DNA of 52,322 bases from assembly GCA_002393555.1 (NCBI GenBank), contig DGSP01000041.1:1-52322 (forward strand), given 5' to 3'. Made by a program: the position numbers and the translations under genes. Shown piece after piece: positions 1 to 7,997 of this stretch; position 1 is the first letter of the stretch; each line of letters starts with the position of its first letter. The notes below the pieces were generated by a model. That model searched no databases. It was not told the DNA's origin and saw only the letters and a program-made list of their open reading frames with translations. This DNA is from Prevotellaceae bacterium UBA4359. Its GTDB lineage: Bacteria > Bacteroidota > Bacteroidia > Bacteroidales > Bacteroidaceae.

Positions 1-392
1 ATTCTAATTTACCATGCGGCGAGAAGATGTATTTTCCTAATGCCGCAAGCGGCAACGAATGGAATCGAATGGCTACACTCAGCATTCGTTTTTATTCGTT
101 GCACCCTTGGGTGCATTGTGCATTGTATAAATTCGTCATATTCGAAATATTCGTTGTTGAAAAAAGCATCCGAAACTTCAATTATACGATTATTACAATC
201 TTTTTATTCTTTCTCTTTGAAAGTATTCATGTCCACTTTCTTACTTTACTACTTTTCTACCATTTGTTTTGTTTGCAGAGGATGCGATTGTAATGTTTCA
301 CTTTTCTTGCAAGGGGAGCACCTCAAAGGCATCTTATCGGCATTTTTCATCAACTTTTTCACAAAATCCTTTGTTTTGTAAAATTTTCACTA
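1..392. other. Non-coding stretch with short palindromes
   Basis: I see no credible gene here. Two short open frames exist, but they lack family motifs and overlap each other in different frames. Two perfect short hairpins are visible, at 41-54 (TGCCGC, AA loop, GCGGCA) and 101-114 (GCACCC, TT loop, GGGTGC). Between and after them lie several copies of ATTCGT-like words. Nothing identifies their role. Confidence 0.5.
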
Positions 393-400
393 TATATTTG
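393..400 (+). promoter_or_regulatory. Candidate Bacteroidetes -7 promoter element
   Basis: The octamer TATATTTG matches the TAnnTTTG consensus used by the Bacteroidetes primary sigma factor. TTTG-like sequence lies about 18 bases upstream, at 371-374. A transcript starting near 407 would contain the nested inverted repeats at 439-558 before reaching the lipoprotein gene at 620. Confidence 0.45.
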
Positions 401-438
401 CGACATGTTCCGAAAGGAGCATGACATTTTTGCTCAAT

Positions 439-581
439 TCACTACTCGAACTTGCACCTCGACACAGAAAAGAGCATCACATACATTCAGGGAGTATGCG
501 TTTCATCGCGCAGACTTCTCCATAGAATGTATGAGGCAGTGCAAGGCCTGAGTAGTGATATGGCGGGGTTTGCGCTTTTTT
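439..581 (+). ncRNA. Candidate structured RNA or structured 5' leader
   Basis: Several inverted repeats are nested inside one another. TCACTACTC (439-447) pairs with 550-558. CTTGCA (451-456) pairs with 540-545. CATACATTC (480-488) pairs with 525-533. Inside these, GGAG (491-494) can pair with 518-521 and TGCG (497-500) with 509-512. A run of six T follows at 576-581. A consensus promoter lies just upstream and a second near-consensus one lies at 598. The element could be a small RNA of roughly 175 nt or a leader of the WG-repeat gene. I cannot assign it to an RNA family. Confidence 0.33.
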
Positions 582-597
582 GATGATGACAACCGTA

Positions 598-605
598 TAA
601 CTTTC
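598..605 (+). promoter_or_regulatory. Near-consensus -7 element for the WG-repeat gene
   Basis: TAACTTTC differs from TAnnTTTG only at the last base. It would start transcription near 612, a few bases before the ATG at 620, giving a very short leader. This would compete with the stronger match at 393-400. Confidence 0.35.
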
Positions 606-619
606 AAAACATAACAAAT

Positions 620-2035
620 ATGAAAAAGACATTAGCGTTTCTTATTATCATCTTTTCTTTTTTCTCATGCAATGAAAAAAAATCAGACTTACCGTCTGGT
701 TCTCCTAAAGAAGTTTTGTCAAACGAATTGTATCATCAAACAATTGAAAGATATGATACAATCCAAAATTTTGAATTTGGATATGCCATTGTCAAAAAAG
801 GAAAATTTGGATTAATCGACCACTATGGCAAAGAAGTCTTGAACTGCATATATGATACCATTTTCGATTTCAACTCAGATAGTAAAGTTGTGCAACATAA
901 TCAGAAATATGGCATTATATCCTACAATGGAGATAAGATTACGGAAGTAGAATTCGATAGTATCAGATACAAATTTAATGATGAGCAACGCTGTTTCATA
1001 GCGATACAGAAAAAGGATAAATGGAGTATTTTTGACACCGATAATAAAATGAATACACCTTTTGATTTTGATGACATTGCCAACATTGACAGTCATTGCA
1101 CTGTTGTTGGCAGAAACGGGAAATATGGCATTATTGATTCTATCGGAAGTATAGCTGTCGAATTGAAATACGACACAATATATTATCATTTCGAGGGATC
1201 TGATATTTCTTTATCTGAATTGAATAGATGTGTTGTTGGCATCATCAATTCTCATAATAAAGTTGTTACCGACTGCAATTACAATTGTGAGTATTATATA
1301 ATAGTCGGGCATAGAGAACCAAAATACGAAGCTCCTAAAAATGGATACATCAGATTAACCAAATTTCAAGCAGACGCTCAAAAGCCTATACTGTATGGTA
1401 TGGTTGAATGTGAAACGGGGAAGGAAGCTATTCCTTTTGAATATGATGACATGGGAGACTATTCAGACGGACTGATCTGGGTTGAGAAAGACAACAAATG
1501 CGGCTATATTGATATTCAAAACAGGGTTATTATACAACTTAAATATGACGTTGCCAACAATTTCTCTGATGGATTAGCTGCAGTAGGTAAAAGAGACGGC
1601 TATTTTAATGCAGTTGTAGGAAGAGTCCCAAATTACAAAATTGGATTTATTGATAAAAGTGATAATGTTGTAATTCCGTTCCAATTCCAACCTCAATCGT
1701 CCTCAACGATTCCTGAATTCCGAGAGGGATTAGCACCTATGGGGGTGTCCTCAAGCAATTATTGGGGGTTAAATGTCGGATACATTAACAGAAAAGGAGA
1801 TTTTGTCATTAAACCCATATATGATAGAGCCGAGCCTTTTGTAAATGGACTTGGGAAAGTCAATCGTAACGACAAAGAAGGATTTGTCGATAGCACAGGT
1901 GAAGAAGTGGTACCTGTCAAATTTGATTATGTGCACTTTGAAAATGACACCCTTCTTGGCTGCTCGGAATGGGGCGGCGAAACTATCTTTTATTCATACA
2001 AAAAAGGAAAAATTAAAGAAATAAGAAAGAAATAG
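620..2035 (+). CDS. WG-repeat lipoprotein
   Basis: The 471-residue product starts with a lipoprotein signal: a Lys-Lys n-region, a hydrophobic core and a SFFSC lipobox with Cys17. It should therefore be membrane-anchored outside the cytoplasm. The rest is made of degenerate WG-type repeats. Each has a short 'GKFGLID', 'NKCGYID' or 'KIGFID'-like strand followed by a 'vi..kYD' segment, and about eight are visible from residue 55 to the C-terminus. Such repeats form beta-rich arrays and are common in Bacteroidetes, but no precise activity is known. The gene is clearly AT-richer than most of the window. The start is supported by the signal peptide and by promoter-like sequence just upstream. The next gene begins 73 bases downstream and may share the transcript. 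Confidence 0.8.
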   Translation: MKKTLAFLIIIFSFFSCNEKKSDLPSGSPKEVLSNELYHQTIERYDTIQNFEFGYAIVKKGKFGLIDHYGKEVLNCIYDTIFDFNSDSKVVQHNQKYGIISYNGDKITEVEFDSIRYKFNDEQRCFIAIQKKDKWSIFDTDNKMNTPFDFDDIANIDSHCTVVGRNGKYGIIDSIGSIAVELKYDTIYYHFEGSDISLSELNRCVVGIINSHNKVVTDCNYNCEYYIIVGHREPKYEAPKNGYIRLTKFQADAQKPILYGMVECETGKEAIPFEYDDMGDYSDGLIWVEKDNKCGYIDIQNRVIIQLKYDVANNFSDGLAAVGKRDGYFNAVVGRVPNYKIGFIDKSDNVVIPFQFQPQSSSTIPEFREGLAPMGVSSSNYWGLNVGYINRKGDFVIKPIYDRAEPFVNGLGKVNRNDKEGFVDSTGEEVVPVKFDYVHFENDTLLGCSEWGGETIFYSYKKGKIKEIRKK

Positions 2036-2108
2036 CTTGTTGTAAAGAATAAGTACTTTAATTTATTAAAGCCGATGGGTAACGGCATATAAGCGCCCAA
2101 CTACAACA

Positions 2109-2597
2109 ATGAAAAAGACATTTTTGACTTTGGCTTTTATGGCAATCGCCACATCCGTGTTCGCTTACTCTTCTTATAGAAGCCCAGGAGACGAAATTGG
2201 TGAGGCTATCATTGGTTGGACTATTACCATCATGGGCATTCTCAACATCGTGTTATTTTCCAAGATATGGACGATGACCAAGGATGTTCATCAATTGAAA
2301 GAACAGTTGTGTCCAAACGGTCTCTATGAATATCAGTTGCGTCAAAAAATAGTTGAATTGAAACATATGGGCAAGTCGGATGAGGCAAAAACGCTACTGG
2401 ACGAGCATCTGAAAAATAACGTGTTTGCCGAACTGCTTGTTTATGGAAGATCTGTTGAATCCACAAAGGAAAATGTTGAAGAGTGCCTTCGGAAATATGA
2501 GAAATACTATCGTTATCTGAATTTTGAAATGCCTGACGAAATCAAGAGAATCGATGTAGAGAAAGTGAAGGAAGAATATTCTTCGTTATGGATGTAG
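2109..2597 (+). CDS. Small membrane or exported protein, unknown function
   Basis: The product has 162 residues. Residues 1-19 look like a signal peptide ending near SVFAYS. A second hydrophobic stretch at about residues 34-54 (around 'GWTITIMGILNIVLF') should span the membrane. The remaining ~105 residues are charged and helical, with a TPR-like feel ('GKSDEAKTLLDEHL'), and would lie in the cytoplasm if the first segment is cleaved or retained as a hairpin. I recognise no family. It follows the WG-repeat lipoprotein gene at 73 bp. The spacer has small palindromes (CTTTAAT..ATTAAAG and GCCG..CGGC) but no clear terminator, so the two may be co-transcribed. A terminator follows at 2688. Confidence 0.65.
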   Translation: MKKTFLTLAFMAIATSVFAYSSYRSPGDEIGEAIIGWTITIMGILNIVLFSKIWTMTKDVHQLKEQLCPNGLYEYQLRQKIVELKHMGKSDEAKTLLDEHLKNNVFAELLVYGRSVESTKENVEECLRKYEKYYRYLNFEMPDEIKRIDVEKVKEEYSSLWM

Positions 2598-2687
2598 TTC
2601 GCTCAGCCGAACAACTCACCCTTTCAAAGAATTGAAATATATTATTAGCACCCATTTTCATAGTCGTCCACCCCTCCAATTAGATAG

Positions 2688-2722
2688 CTCTGCTTATCCT
2701 CAATAGATAGGCAGAGTTTTTT
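2688..2722 (+). terminator. Rho-independent terminator
   Basis: An 11-bp stem (2688-2698 with 2706-2716, one T-G wobble) and a 7-nt loop are followed by six T (2717-2722). It ends the WG-repeat/small membrane protein unit. Confidence 0.8.
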
Positions 2723-2784
2723 GCCCTGTTTCACCAGAATTAAAGAGACATTAAAATGTCACGTGTTTTTTTCGTATTTTTTCT

Positions 2785-2815
2785 TTTGTGGATTTTCTAA
2801 AAATTTATACCTTTG
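2785..2815 (+). promoter_or_regulatory. Strong Bacteroidetes promoter
   Basis: TACCTTTG at 2808-2815 is an exact TAnnTTTG match. TTTG at 2785-2788 sits 19 bases upstream, the expected place of the -33 element. Transcription would start near 2822, giving a leader of about 17 nt for the gene at 2839. Confidence 0.75.
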
Positions 2816-2838
2816 CAGTCTTATAAATTTTATGTATT

Positions 2839-3402
2839 ATGAAATTCAACATTGAATCTACTTCCTTGTGTCATCGTTTGGAGACGATTACTCAAATGCT
2901 GGAGAATGCCATTAGCATGGAGGACATGATGAACATTGAATTTATTGAAAAGGCTGTTGGAGACATGTGTTTGCAACAAGCAGTCCCCGATTTGTACCAG
3001 AAGATGGTTGAGGCAAAAAAAGAAGCGGCAAGGGGATTGCGATTAAAAGCGGGGGAACAAGTCACAAACAACTATTTCTTTCTCGATTACTCCACCCTGA
3101 ACGCAGGAAAGATGATTTCAGTGATGGCGACGGACAAAAAAGTGGATGCTGCTGCACAAGGGCAGGTTGTACCTGACCCCATTTCCAAACTTGCTCATGC
3201 TACAGCGGCTGAGCGAATGGCAGCAGCAGAGAGAGAAGAGAGGACAAAAATTTGCCTTCTTCTTTTCTTAGCCGGTCGTTTGACCAAAGGTTGGGAGGTA
3301 CAAAAACGACGCTCATTCATTAATAATGTCTATGAGGTACAAAAGTATTATGGGACGAATTACGCCTGTTCACTCATCTCGCAACTAACGAAAGCATCAT
3401 AA
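2839..3402 (+). CDS. Hypothetical protein, first gene of accessory cluster
   Basis: The product has 187 residues and no signal peptide or membrane segment, so it is probably cytoplasmic. The N-terminal ~75 residues are helical and acidic. A middle section (about 78-125) is Ala-rich. The C-terminal part contains a hydrophobic LLLFLAGRL stretch followed by a basic helix and a Tyr-rich segment. I recognise no family. The ATG at 2839 fits the strong promoter ending at 2815. An ATG at 2831 is in another frame. The next gene starts 13 bases after the stop, behind an AAAGGAG-like sequence, so the two are probably co-expressed. Confidence 0.65.
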   Translation: MKFNIESTSLCHRLETITQMLENAISMEDMMNIEFIEKAVGDMCLQQAVPDLYQKMVEAKKEAARGLRLKAGEQVTNNYFFLDYSTLNAGKMISVMATDKKVDAAAQGQVVPDPISKLAHATAAERMAAAEREERTKICLLLFLAGRLTKGWEVQKRRSFINNVYEVQKYYGTNYACSLISQLTKAS

Positions 3403-3415
3403 AAGGAGCACAAGT

Positions 3416-3817
3416 ATGGGAGAAACAAAAGTGTTCAGAGATCACTCCATCTGCAACGAACATGGCACGGTGCAAAACATCACCATCAACGGGAATGTGG
3501 ACATAGGGGCATTGCAAGCCATCCTTGGGCTTCCGCAGGCTTCTTCCCATACACCCTCCGACCCCGTGCTCGAAGAGTTGGACAAACTGGTGCGGCATGC
3601 CATCGCCAATGACAAGTCCCCCAAGTACATTCTGTTGCCCATACGAGCAGCGAAAGAGGCGGAGGTGCTGCCAATGGCAGACATTGAATGGGTAAACAAC
3701 CGTTATGACTTGAAACTGAACCCCATGAACTGGAGCACTTGGATAAACAAGGAGGATGCCAACTATGACAGCCGGGAACTGAACTCTCTGATTGAACGCT
3801 TTCGGAAACTGAAATAA
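3416..3817 (+). CDS. Hypothetical protein, second gene of accessory cluster
   Basis: The 133-residue protein has no signal peptide. Its N-terminus holds a beta-like segment 'GTVQNITINGNVDIG', the kind of sequence often seen in small coiled or beta-helical folds, followed by a helical region and a basic C-terminus. No family is recognised. An AAAGGAG-like sequence lies about 10 bases before the ATG, unusual in this window. It sits 13 bp after the gene at 2839. The pair is followed by a terminator at 3892, so these two form their own transcription unit ahead of the primase-like pair. Confidence 0.6.
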   Translation: MGETKVFRDHSICNEHGTVQNITINGNVDIGALQAILGLPQASSHTPSDPVLEELDKLVRHAIANDKSPKYILLPIRAAKEAEVLPMADIEWVNNRYDLKLNPMNWSTWINKEDANYDSRELNSLIERFRKLK

Positions 3818-3858
3818 CCCAAGATTTGAGGTCGTACTTTGCAATCCTCTTTATAAAC

Positions 3859-3884
3859 CTTTATTTTTCTTTATTTTTCTTTAT
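3859..3884. repeat. Short 10-bp tandem repeat
   Basis: The unit CTTTATTTTT is repeated 2.6 times just upstream of the terminator at 3892. It could vary in copy number by slippage. No function can be assigned. Confidence 0.6.
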
Positions 3885-3891
3885 GGGAACA

Positions 3892-3925
3892 GCCCCTGCA
3901 ACGAAAAGTTGTGGGGGCATTTTTT
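3892..3925 (+). terminator. Rho-independent terminator
   Basis: An 11-bp stem (3892-3902 with 3908-3918) uses two G-T wobble pairs around a GAAAA loop and is followed by A and six T. It separates the 2839-3817 pair from the primase-like pair. The -33 region of the next promoter overlaps its right arm. Confidence 0.75.
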
Positions 3926-3939
3926 GTACTCTACCTTTG
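3909..3939 (+). promoter_or_regulatory. Promoter of the primase-like gene pair
   Basis: TACCTTTG at 3932-3939 is an exact -7 match, with TTG at 3909-3911 about 20 bases upstream as -33. Because transcription should begin near 3946, the upstream in-frame ATG at 3911 cannot be used from this promoter. The next gene must start at 4019 or 4028. Confidence 0.65.
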
Positions 3940-4018
3940 CACCCGACAAGCGGAGTCAGCCACAAGGCGCCAAGGCAAAACCCCTGAACCTTGTCAAAAA
4001 CAAAAAATAATTTCTACT

Positions 4019-4525
4019 ATGATAAAAATGGAAAAGAAAACAAAAAAAATCAAGGTGCGAGGAACAGGCACCTACGACCCCGAGACCAAGCGTTTCGGAT
4101 TCGAGCCTTTTGGCGAGGCACCATCCACCCAGCAAAACGTGAAGACGTGTGCCGGGGGTGGCAAGCGATGGACAACGACGGGCAGCGACCCTTCGAGGAT
4201 GATGACCCTGAAATGCAAGGAGAGTTCGGCAGACCAGTATGCAGACTTGGCGGCTCAGTTCAATGCGCTGACCAAGGACATGAAGCCCAAGAAGCCAGTG
4301 CAAATGCCTGAGAGTCTGCGCGTGGTGGCGGAGGACGAACTGGAGTGCTGGCTCGACACGGAGAAGGGCAAGATGACCTTCACTGGCACGGTTGACCTCG
4401 CCCGCCACTGCCGCGACTGGCAAGCCGAGGTGCTGCGCCTGGTGCAGTTGGTGGTGCGCCGGATGCCCGCCAGCGAGAAATTCAACAAAGTAGTAAACAA
4501 CATTAAAAATGGAGGAAACAAATGA
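4019..4525 (+). CDS. Hypothetical protein translationally coupled to the primase-like gene
   Basis: The product has 168 residues from the ATG at 4019 (an alternative start is at 4028). An upstream ATG at 3911 lies before the promoter and is rejected. The N-terminus is strongly basic (KKTKKIKVRG). A middle region carries a few Cys and Gly, and the C-terminal half is helical with an aromatic, basic segment. This suggests a small nucleic-acid-associated protein, but no family is recognised. Its stop overlaps the start of the downstream gene in an ATGA arrangement, pointing to coupled translation and a shared task with the primase-like protein. Confidence 0.6.
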   Translation: MIKMEKKTKKIKVRGTGTYDPETKRFGFEPFGEAPSTQQNVKTCAGGGKRWTTTGSDPSRMMTLKCKESSADQYADLAAQFNALTKDMKPKKPVQMPESLRVVAEDELECWLDTEKGKMTFTGTVDLARHCRDWQAEVLRLVQLVVRRMPASEKFNKVVNNIKNGGNK

Positions 4526-7116
4526 TGAATAGAGTTTATCAACCCAACATTAACAAGCCCACCGAGGAACTCACGGCAGAGGTGCTCCAGAGCCTGATGG
4601 AGCAACCTCGGAATCAGGAACTCATCGACGCTTACCGCCGACTGAAGCACGAGATGGCAGAGGCAGAGGCACGTGGAGCGGTGGAGGAATGGGTGAAGGA
4701 AGTGGTGGCAAGCGAGGACTACAAGAAGTGGCTCACGCAGGAACAGAAGAAGGATGAGCGAAGGAAACGGAAACTCGTGCCTACCGACGACTTGAAACGT
4801 GTGAAACTCTACATCACGCAGAAGAAGAGTGCCCTGCCTGCCGTCATCCCCACGGTGACTCACTTTGCGGAAAGCAAGGACAGATGGGGACGCACAGGGT
4901 TGTGGCGCATACAAGCCAATGGTTACCTGTCGGGACTGGCGGTGCTGGATGCCGACCATGTGCCGAATGCCGAGGAACTCACCCACAAGTGGCTCCAGAG
5001 GGAGGATTTCAAGGAACTGGGCATCCTGTGGATGTTCATCACGCCGAGCGGCGAGGGCATCAAGGTGGTGTTCAAGGCACGGCTGGAATGGGGCAACCTG
5101 CAGGACAACGCCTATGAGATGGCAGAGAGGCTCGGTGTGCTGGACTATGCCGACTCCCTGACGAAGAACAGCGACCATGCCCACTTCTTGCCAAAGGCGG
5201 ACGATGTGAAGTTCATCGACCGGGAGGAGTTGTTCGGCTACGAGAATCCTGCCTTTGAGGAGAAGTACGGGGAGGCTTACCGACGTGGCGAGTCTGAACC
5301 CACCCGGCCCCGTTGGCAAGAACTGGAACGTCAGCGCAGGAACCCGCAAAAGGACACAGTGTCCCCTTCTTCTGCTGCTGCACCGGCACAGCCCTCTTCC
5401 ACTCCTGCTGCCATCACTTTCACAGAACGAGAGCAAGCCATCATCAAGGCGCTCAACAACTACTACGGAGAGAGGCTGCCCGAGGGGAAGAATCATGACA
5501 CATTCAGGAGGCAAACGTCTCACTGGCTCCTGTGGCTTCTGGACAATAACCCCGAAAGGGCAATCGCCATGGCATACGAATTGGAGTGGGTGAAGAATTG
5601 GGACCAGCAACCCAACGAGGTGGAGAATCTCATTGAAAGCGCTGCCAGAAAGATGCTGCTGAAATGCACCCCGAAGGCACTTGCCGAACTTATGTTGAAG
5701 GCAGGCATCGACACACCGCAATCCACCTCGGCAGCAACCAAGGGCGACCCGATGGAGGATTTGCCCTTCGGGAGGTGGTGCGGGCAGATTGAGGAGTTCT
5801 TCGGCGTGTTCCCCTGCCTGAGGGAGGTGTGCGAGCCTCACCCGCGCCGCCTGTGGCCTTTCCTGCTCTTCGCTTCTGCCGCCATGATGGGCACCTGCAT
5901 GACGCGCACCTACTACACCTTCTACGCCAACAAGTCCATCAGAAGCCGCCTGAACTACATCATTTTGGGTGTGGGCGACCCCACCAGCGGAAAGGGCACA
6001 CTGAGCCGACTGCAAGAACTGCTGCTGGCTCCCATCATCGAGGCAGACAGGGTGGCTGACGAGGCAACCAACGCGTGGAAGGAAATGAAGGGCAACGCTG
6101 GAGGCAACAAGGACACCCGTCCGCGCGACAAGATATACAACCGCATGTTCGGCCCCCGGGCATCGAACACGGAGTTCATCCGCAGCATGCTGAACTGCAA
6201 GACGATGGTGGACGGTGAGGAGATGAACTGCCACCTCATCACAGTGGACTCGGAGAAGGACAACTCCATCAACATGTCGAAGTCGGGAGGGTGGCAGAAT
6301 CGTGACATCATGGCCCTGAAGGCGTTCCACAACGAGTTCGACTCGCAGCACTACAGCAACAACCAGTCGGTGAGCGGACGGTTCCGCATCTACTGGAACC
6401 AGATTGAGACCTGCACCCCTCCCACACTGAGGCGGCTGGTGAACGAGCGCAACTTCAACGTCGGACTCGACACCCGCATGGGCACCATCCCCATGGGAAA
6501 GCCCGACTTCGAGATGATGCCGCTGGTGGACAAGAACGACGATTTCCTTGCCGTGGCAGACGAAACCCTTCGGCAGTGGAGTTACAAGTTGGACCAGCGA
6601 CAGGGCGAACTGCCCCTCTGGCCCCTGGTGGAGCATGTGCACAAATGGTGCGACGAGCAACGTGCCATCGCCGAGTTCAACAAAGACCAGGCCGACTGGC
6701 TGCTCATCAAGCGTGTCCCCTACTATGGCATCAACATCAGCGCACCCTACATCGACATGCGCCACTGGGAGGAACGCGAACAGACGGGCACCTATCAGAT
6801 TGACGAGACGGACAAGGCACTCTGCGACCTGGTGCTTGACATTCAGTATCACACTCAGTTGCACTGGTTCTACGACCTCCACCGCAAGTATTACGACGAC
6901 CAACTCCGCGATGCGGCGCAGCAACGCCGACGCACCAACAAGTTCGTCGAGTGTTTCCGCCAACTGCCCGAGGAGTTCACCACCGAGAAGTTTGCACAGG
7001 TGTTTGGCTACGCCAACAACCGCTCCGGGCAGAAGACGCTGGAACGTCTGCTGAGCGACAAAGCCATCGAACGCACCATGCGCGGAAACTACAAGAAACT
7101 TGTCTCAGAATTGTGA
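4522..7116 (+). CDS. Primase-like and P-loop ATPase protein (BT4734/DUF3987 type)
   Basis: The product has 864 residues. Residues 1-100 are helical. Around residues 100-240 lies a segment like the BT4734/VirE N-terminal primase-fold domain: 'GLAVLDADHV' supplies Asp143 and Asp145, the usual metal-binding pair, and 'TPSGEGIKVVFKA' follows as a second conserved motif. A Pro/Ala-rich linker near 285-305 leads to a helical PriCT-2-like stretch. Next comes a DUF3987-like ATPase with the Walker A motif GDPTSGKGT (485-493). The C-terminal ~150 residues are helical and probably bind DNA. Such proteins are widespread in Bacteroidales accessory regions and are thought to act in replication of mobile DNA. 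The exact role here is unproved. No integrase, relaxase or phage gene lies nearby. Confidence 0.75.
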   Translation: MMNRVYQPNINKPTEELTAEVLQSLMEQPRNQELIDAYRRLKHEMAEAEARGAVEEWVKEVVASEDYKKWLTQEQKKDERRKRKLVPTDDLKRVKLYITQKKSALPAVIPTVTHFAESKDRWGRTGLWRIQANGYLSGLAVLDADHVPNAEELTHKWLQREDFKELGILWMFITPSGEGIKVVFKARLEWGNLQDNAYEMAERLGVLDYADSLTKNSDHAHFLPKADDVKFIDREELFGYENPAFEEKYGEAYRRGESEPTRPRWQELERQRRNPQKDTVSPSSAAAPAQPSSTPAAITFTEREQAIIKALNNYYGERLPEGKNHDTFRRQTSHWLLWLLDNNPERAIAMAYELEWVKNWDQQPNEVENLIESAARKMLLKCTPKALAELMLKAGIDTPQSTSAATKGDPMEDLPFGRWCGQIEEFFGVFPCLREVCEPHPRRLWPFLLFASAAMMGTCMTRTYYTFYANKSIRSRLNYIILGVGDPTSGKGTLSRLQELLLAPIIEADRVADEATNAWKEMKGNAGGNKDTRPRDKIYNRMFGPRASNTEFIRSMLNCKTMVDGEEMNCHLITVDSEKDNSINMSKSGGWQNRDIMALKAFHNEFDSQHYSNNQSVSGRFRIYWNQIETCTPPTLRRLVNERNFNVGLDTRMGTIPMGKPDFEMMPLVDKNDDFLAVADETLRQWSYKLDQRQGELPLWPLVEHVHKWCDEQRAIAEFNKDQADWLLIKRVPYYGINISAPYIDMRHWEEREQTGTYQIDETDKALCDLVLDIQYHTQLHWFYDLHRKYYDDQLRDAAQQRRRTNKFVECFRQLPEEFTTEKFAQVFGYANNRSGQKTLERLLSDKAIERTMRGNYKKLVSEL

Positions 7117-7179
7117 GGAACAAGGAAAGTAAGATAGTAGGAAAGTGGACATGACACAAGTTGACTTTTCTATATAATC

Positions 7180-7210
7180 AAAAGGGAGGGCATCAAACGC
7201 TCTCCTTTTC
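7180..7210 (+). terminator. Weak terminator between convergent genes
   Basis: AAAAGGGAGGGC (7180-7190 region) can pair, with one bulge, with GCTCTCCTTTT (7199-7209). T-rich sequence follows. It lies between the convergent primase-like gene and the DUF2442 gene. Confidence 0.4.
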
Positions 7211-7236
7211 ATTTTGTCTTTTCCGGCACACTCCCT

Positions 7237-7560
7237 TCACCCTTCCGCCACCCTACTCCTTTCCTCATCCTCGCCAGCGTTCCTCACGTACTCCGTCTCA
7301 TAATAAACGGCATCTTCGGTGGGGGTGCGCTCACAAAGTCCTGCATCGGCAAACATACCCTCGAAACTGAGGTCTTCGTCGATGTCTGGCCAATGGATGC
7401 CCGCATAGGAAAGGTAGAAATTCTGGCGCAATTCGGGCGTGGCTTTCGCAAGGCGTTTCCACATGGAGAAAGGATAACTTGCCTGCAAGCCATCCTCCGT
7501 GAGCGCATACACCCTTGTGTCATCTACCCACACTCGCTGTATTTTGTGCTTTGTTGCCAT
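7237..7560 (-). CDS. DUF2442 domain protein
   Basis: The product has 107 residues and matches the DUF2442 pattern: a 'DGLQASYPFSMWKRLAKATPELRQN' type core, then 'GIHWPDIDEDLSFEGM' (residues ~60-75). The start at 7560 is chosen because its ATG overlaps the TAA of the upstream DUF4160 gene by one base (TAATG) and because the conserved part begins right after it. A longer frame upstream adds only non-conserved residues inside the neighbour. DUF2442 and DUF4160 genes frequently occur side by side and have been listed as possible toxin-antitoxin partners, but no activity is established. No promoter is visible between the two, so they form one bicistronic unit. Confidence 0.75.
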   Translation of the reverse strand: MATKHKIQRVWVDDTRVYALTEDGLQASYPFSMWKRLAKATPELRQNFYLSYAGIHWPDIDEDLSFEGMFADAGLCERTPTEDAVYYETEYVRNAGEDEERSRVAEG

Positions 7561-7808
7561 TAGTCGTCGTTTTGAATGCCGAAATAGTTTTTCCAACGGT
7601 CTATAATCACTTCCACGTTTTCTTCTATCACGCCCTCTATGATGGATACCTCATGCTTCTTGAATCCATGGTTGAACACTTGCTCAACTTGGGGATACAC
7701 ATTATATTTGGCTTCCTTCCCATCTTTCACCACGTGAACATGAATGGGTTCGTGGTCGTCGGAATAGAATTTGAAGATATAGCCAAAGAGGATAAAAATG
7801 GTTGGCAT
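7560..7808 (-). CDS. DUF4160 domain protein
   Basis: The 82-residue product begins MPTIFILFGYIFKFYSDDH and carries the characteristic 'EPIHVHV' motif near residue 20, followed by an acidic C-terminal helix. This is the typical full length of DUF4160 proteins. It is the first gene of a two-gene minus-strand unit with DUF2442, overlapping it by one base. A near-consensus promoter lies about 25-32 bases upstream. DUF4160 proteins are small and cytoplasmic with no proven biochemical function; toxin-antitoxin membership is an inference from conserved pairing. The pair lies between the primase-like gene cluster and a GH51 gene. Confidence 0.75.
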   Translation of the reverse strand: MPTIFILFGYIFKFYSDDHEPIHVHVVKDGKEAKYNVYPQVEQVFNHGFKKHEVSIIEGVIEENVEVIIDRWKNYFGIQNDD

Positions 7809-7832
7809 AAAAATTTATTTTTTATTCGTGGG

Positions 7833-7840
7833 CAAAGTAA
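7833..7840 (-). promoter_or_regulatory. Near-consensus promoter for DUF4160-DUF2442
   Basis: Read on the minus strand, this is TTACTTTG, one base away from TAnnTTTG. It would give a leader of about 20 nt for the DUF4160 gene. Confidence 0.4.
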
Positions 7841-7916
7841 CTAAAAAACTGCCGAACCACCAAATTTTTGCGCACATATTTTTCCGCACCATGCCTTCTC
7901 ATGTCACCATACATAA

Positions 7917-7957
7917 CAAAAGAAACAGCCCGCACGGCACCTTCGCCATGCGGGCTG
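7917..7957 (-). terminator. Terminator of the GH51 gene
   Basis: CAGCCCGCA (7926-7934) and TGCGGGCTG (7949-7957) form a 9-bp stem, extended inside by a short GGC/GCC pairing. Read on the minus strand the hairpin is followed by TTTCTTTT, and on the plus strand by CTTTTTCTT, so it could also act in the other direction. It lies 40 bases downstream of the GH51 stop. Confidence 0.6.
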
Positions 7958-7997
7958 CTTTTTCTTCTTTTCCCCTTCCGAACCGGGGGGGATAGGC

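Noticed and set aside
27..381. Two overlapping open frames near the window start
   Set aside because: They are hydrophobic, Phe-rich translations of AT-rich spacer, lack family motifs or a promoter in the right place, and overlap in different frames.
4255..6963. A 902-codon open frame on the minus strand opposite the primase-like gene
   Set aside because: It is the shadow of a GC-rich gene with biased codons. The plus-strand frame has clear domains and a coupled start; the minus frame shows only low-complexity Leu/Val/His/Arg sequence.
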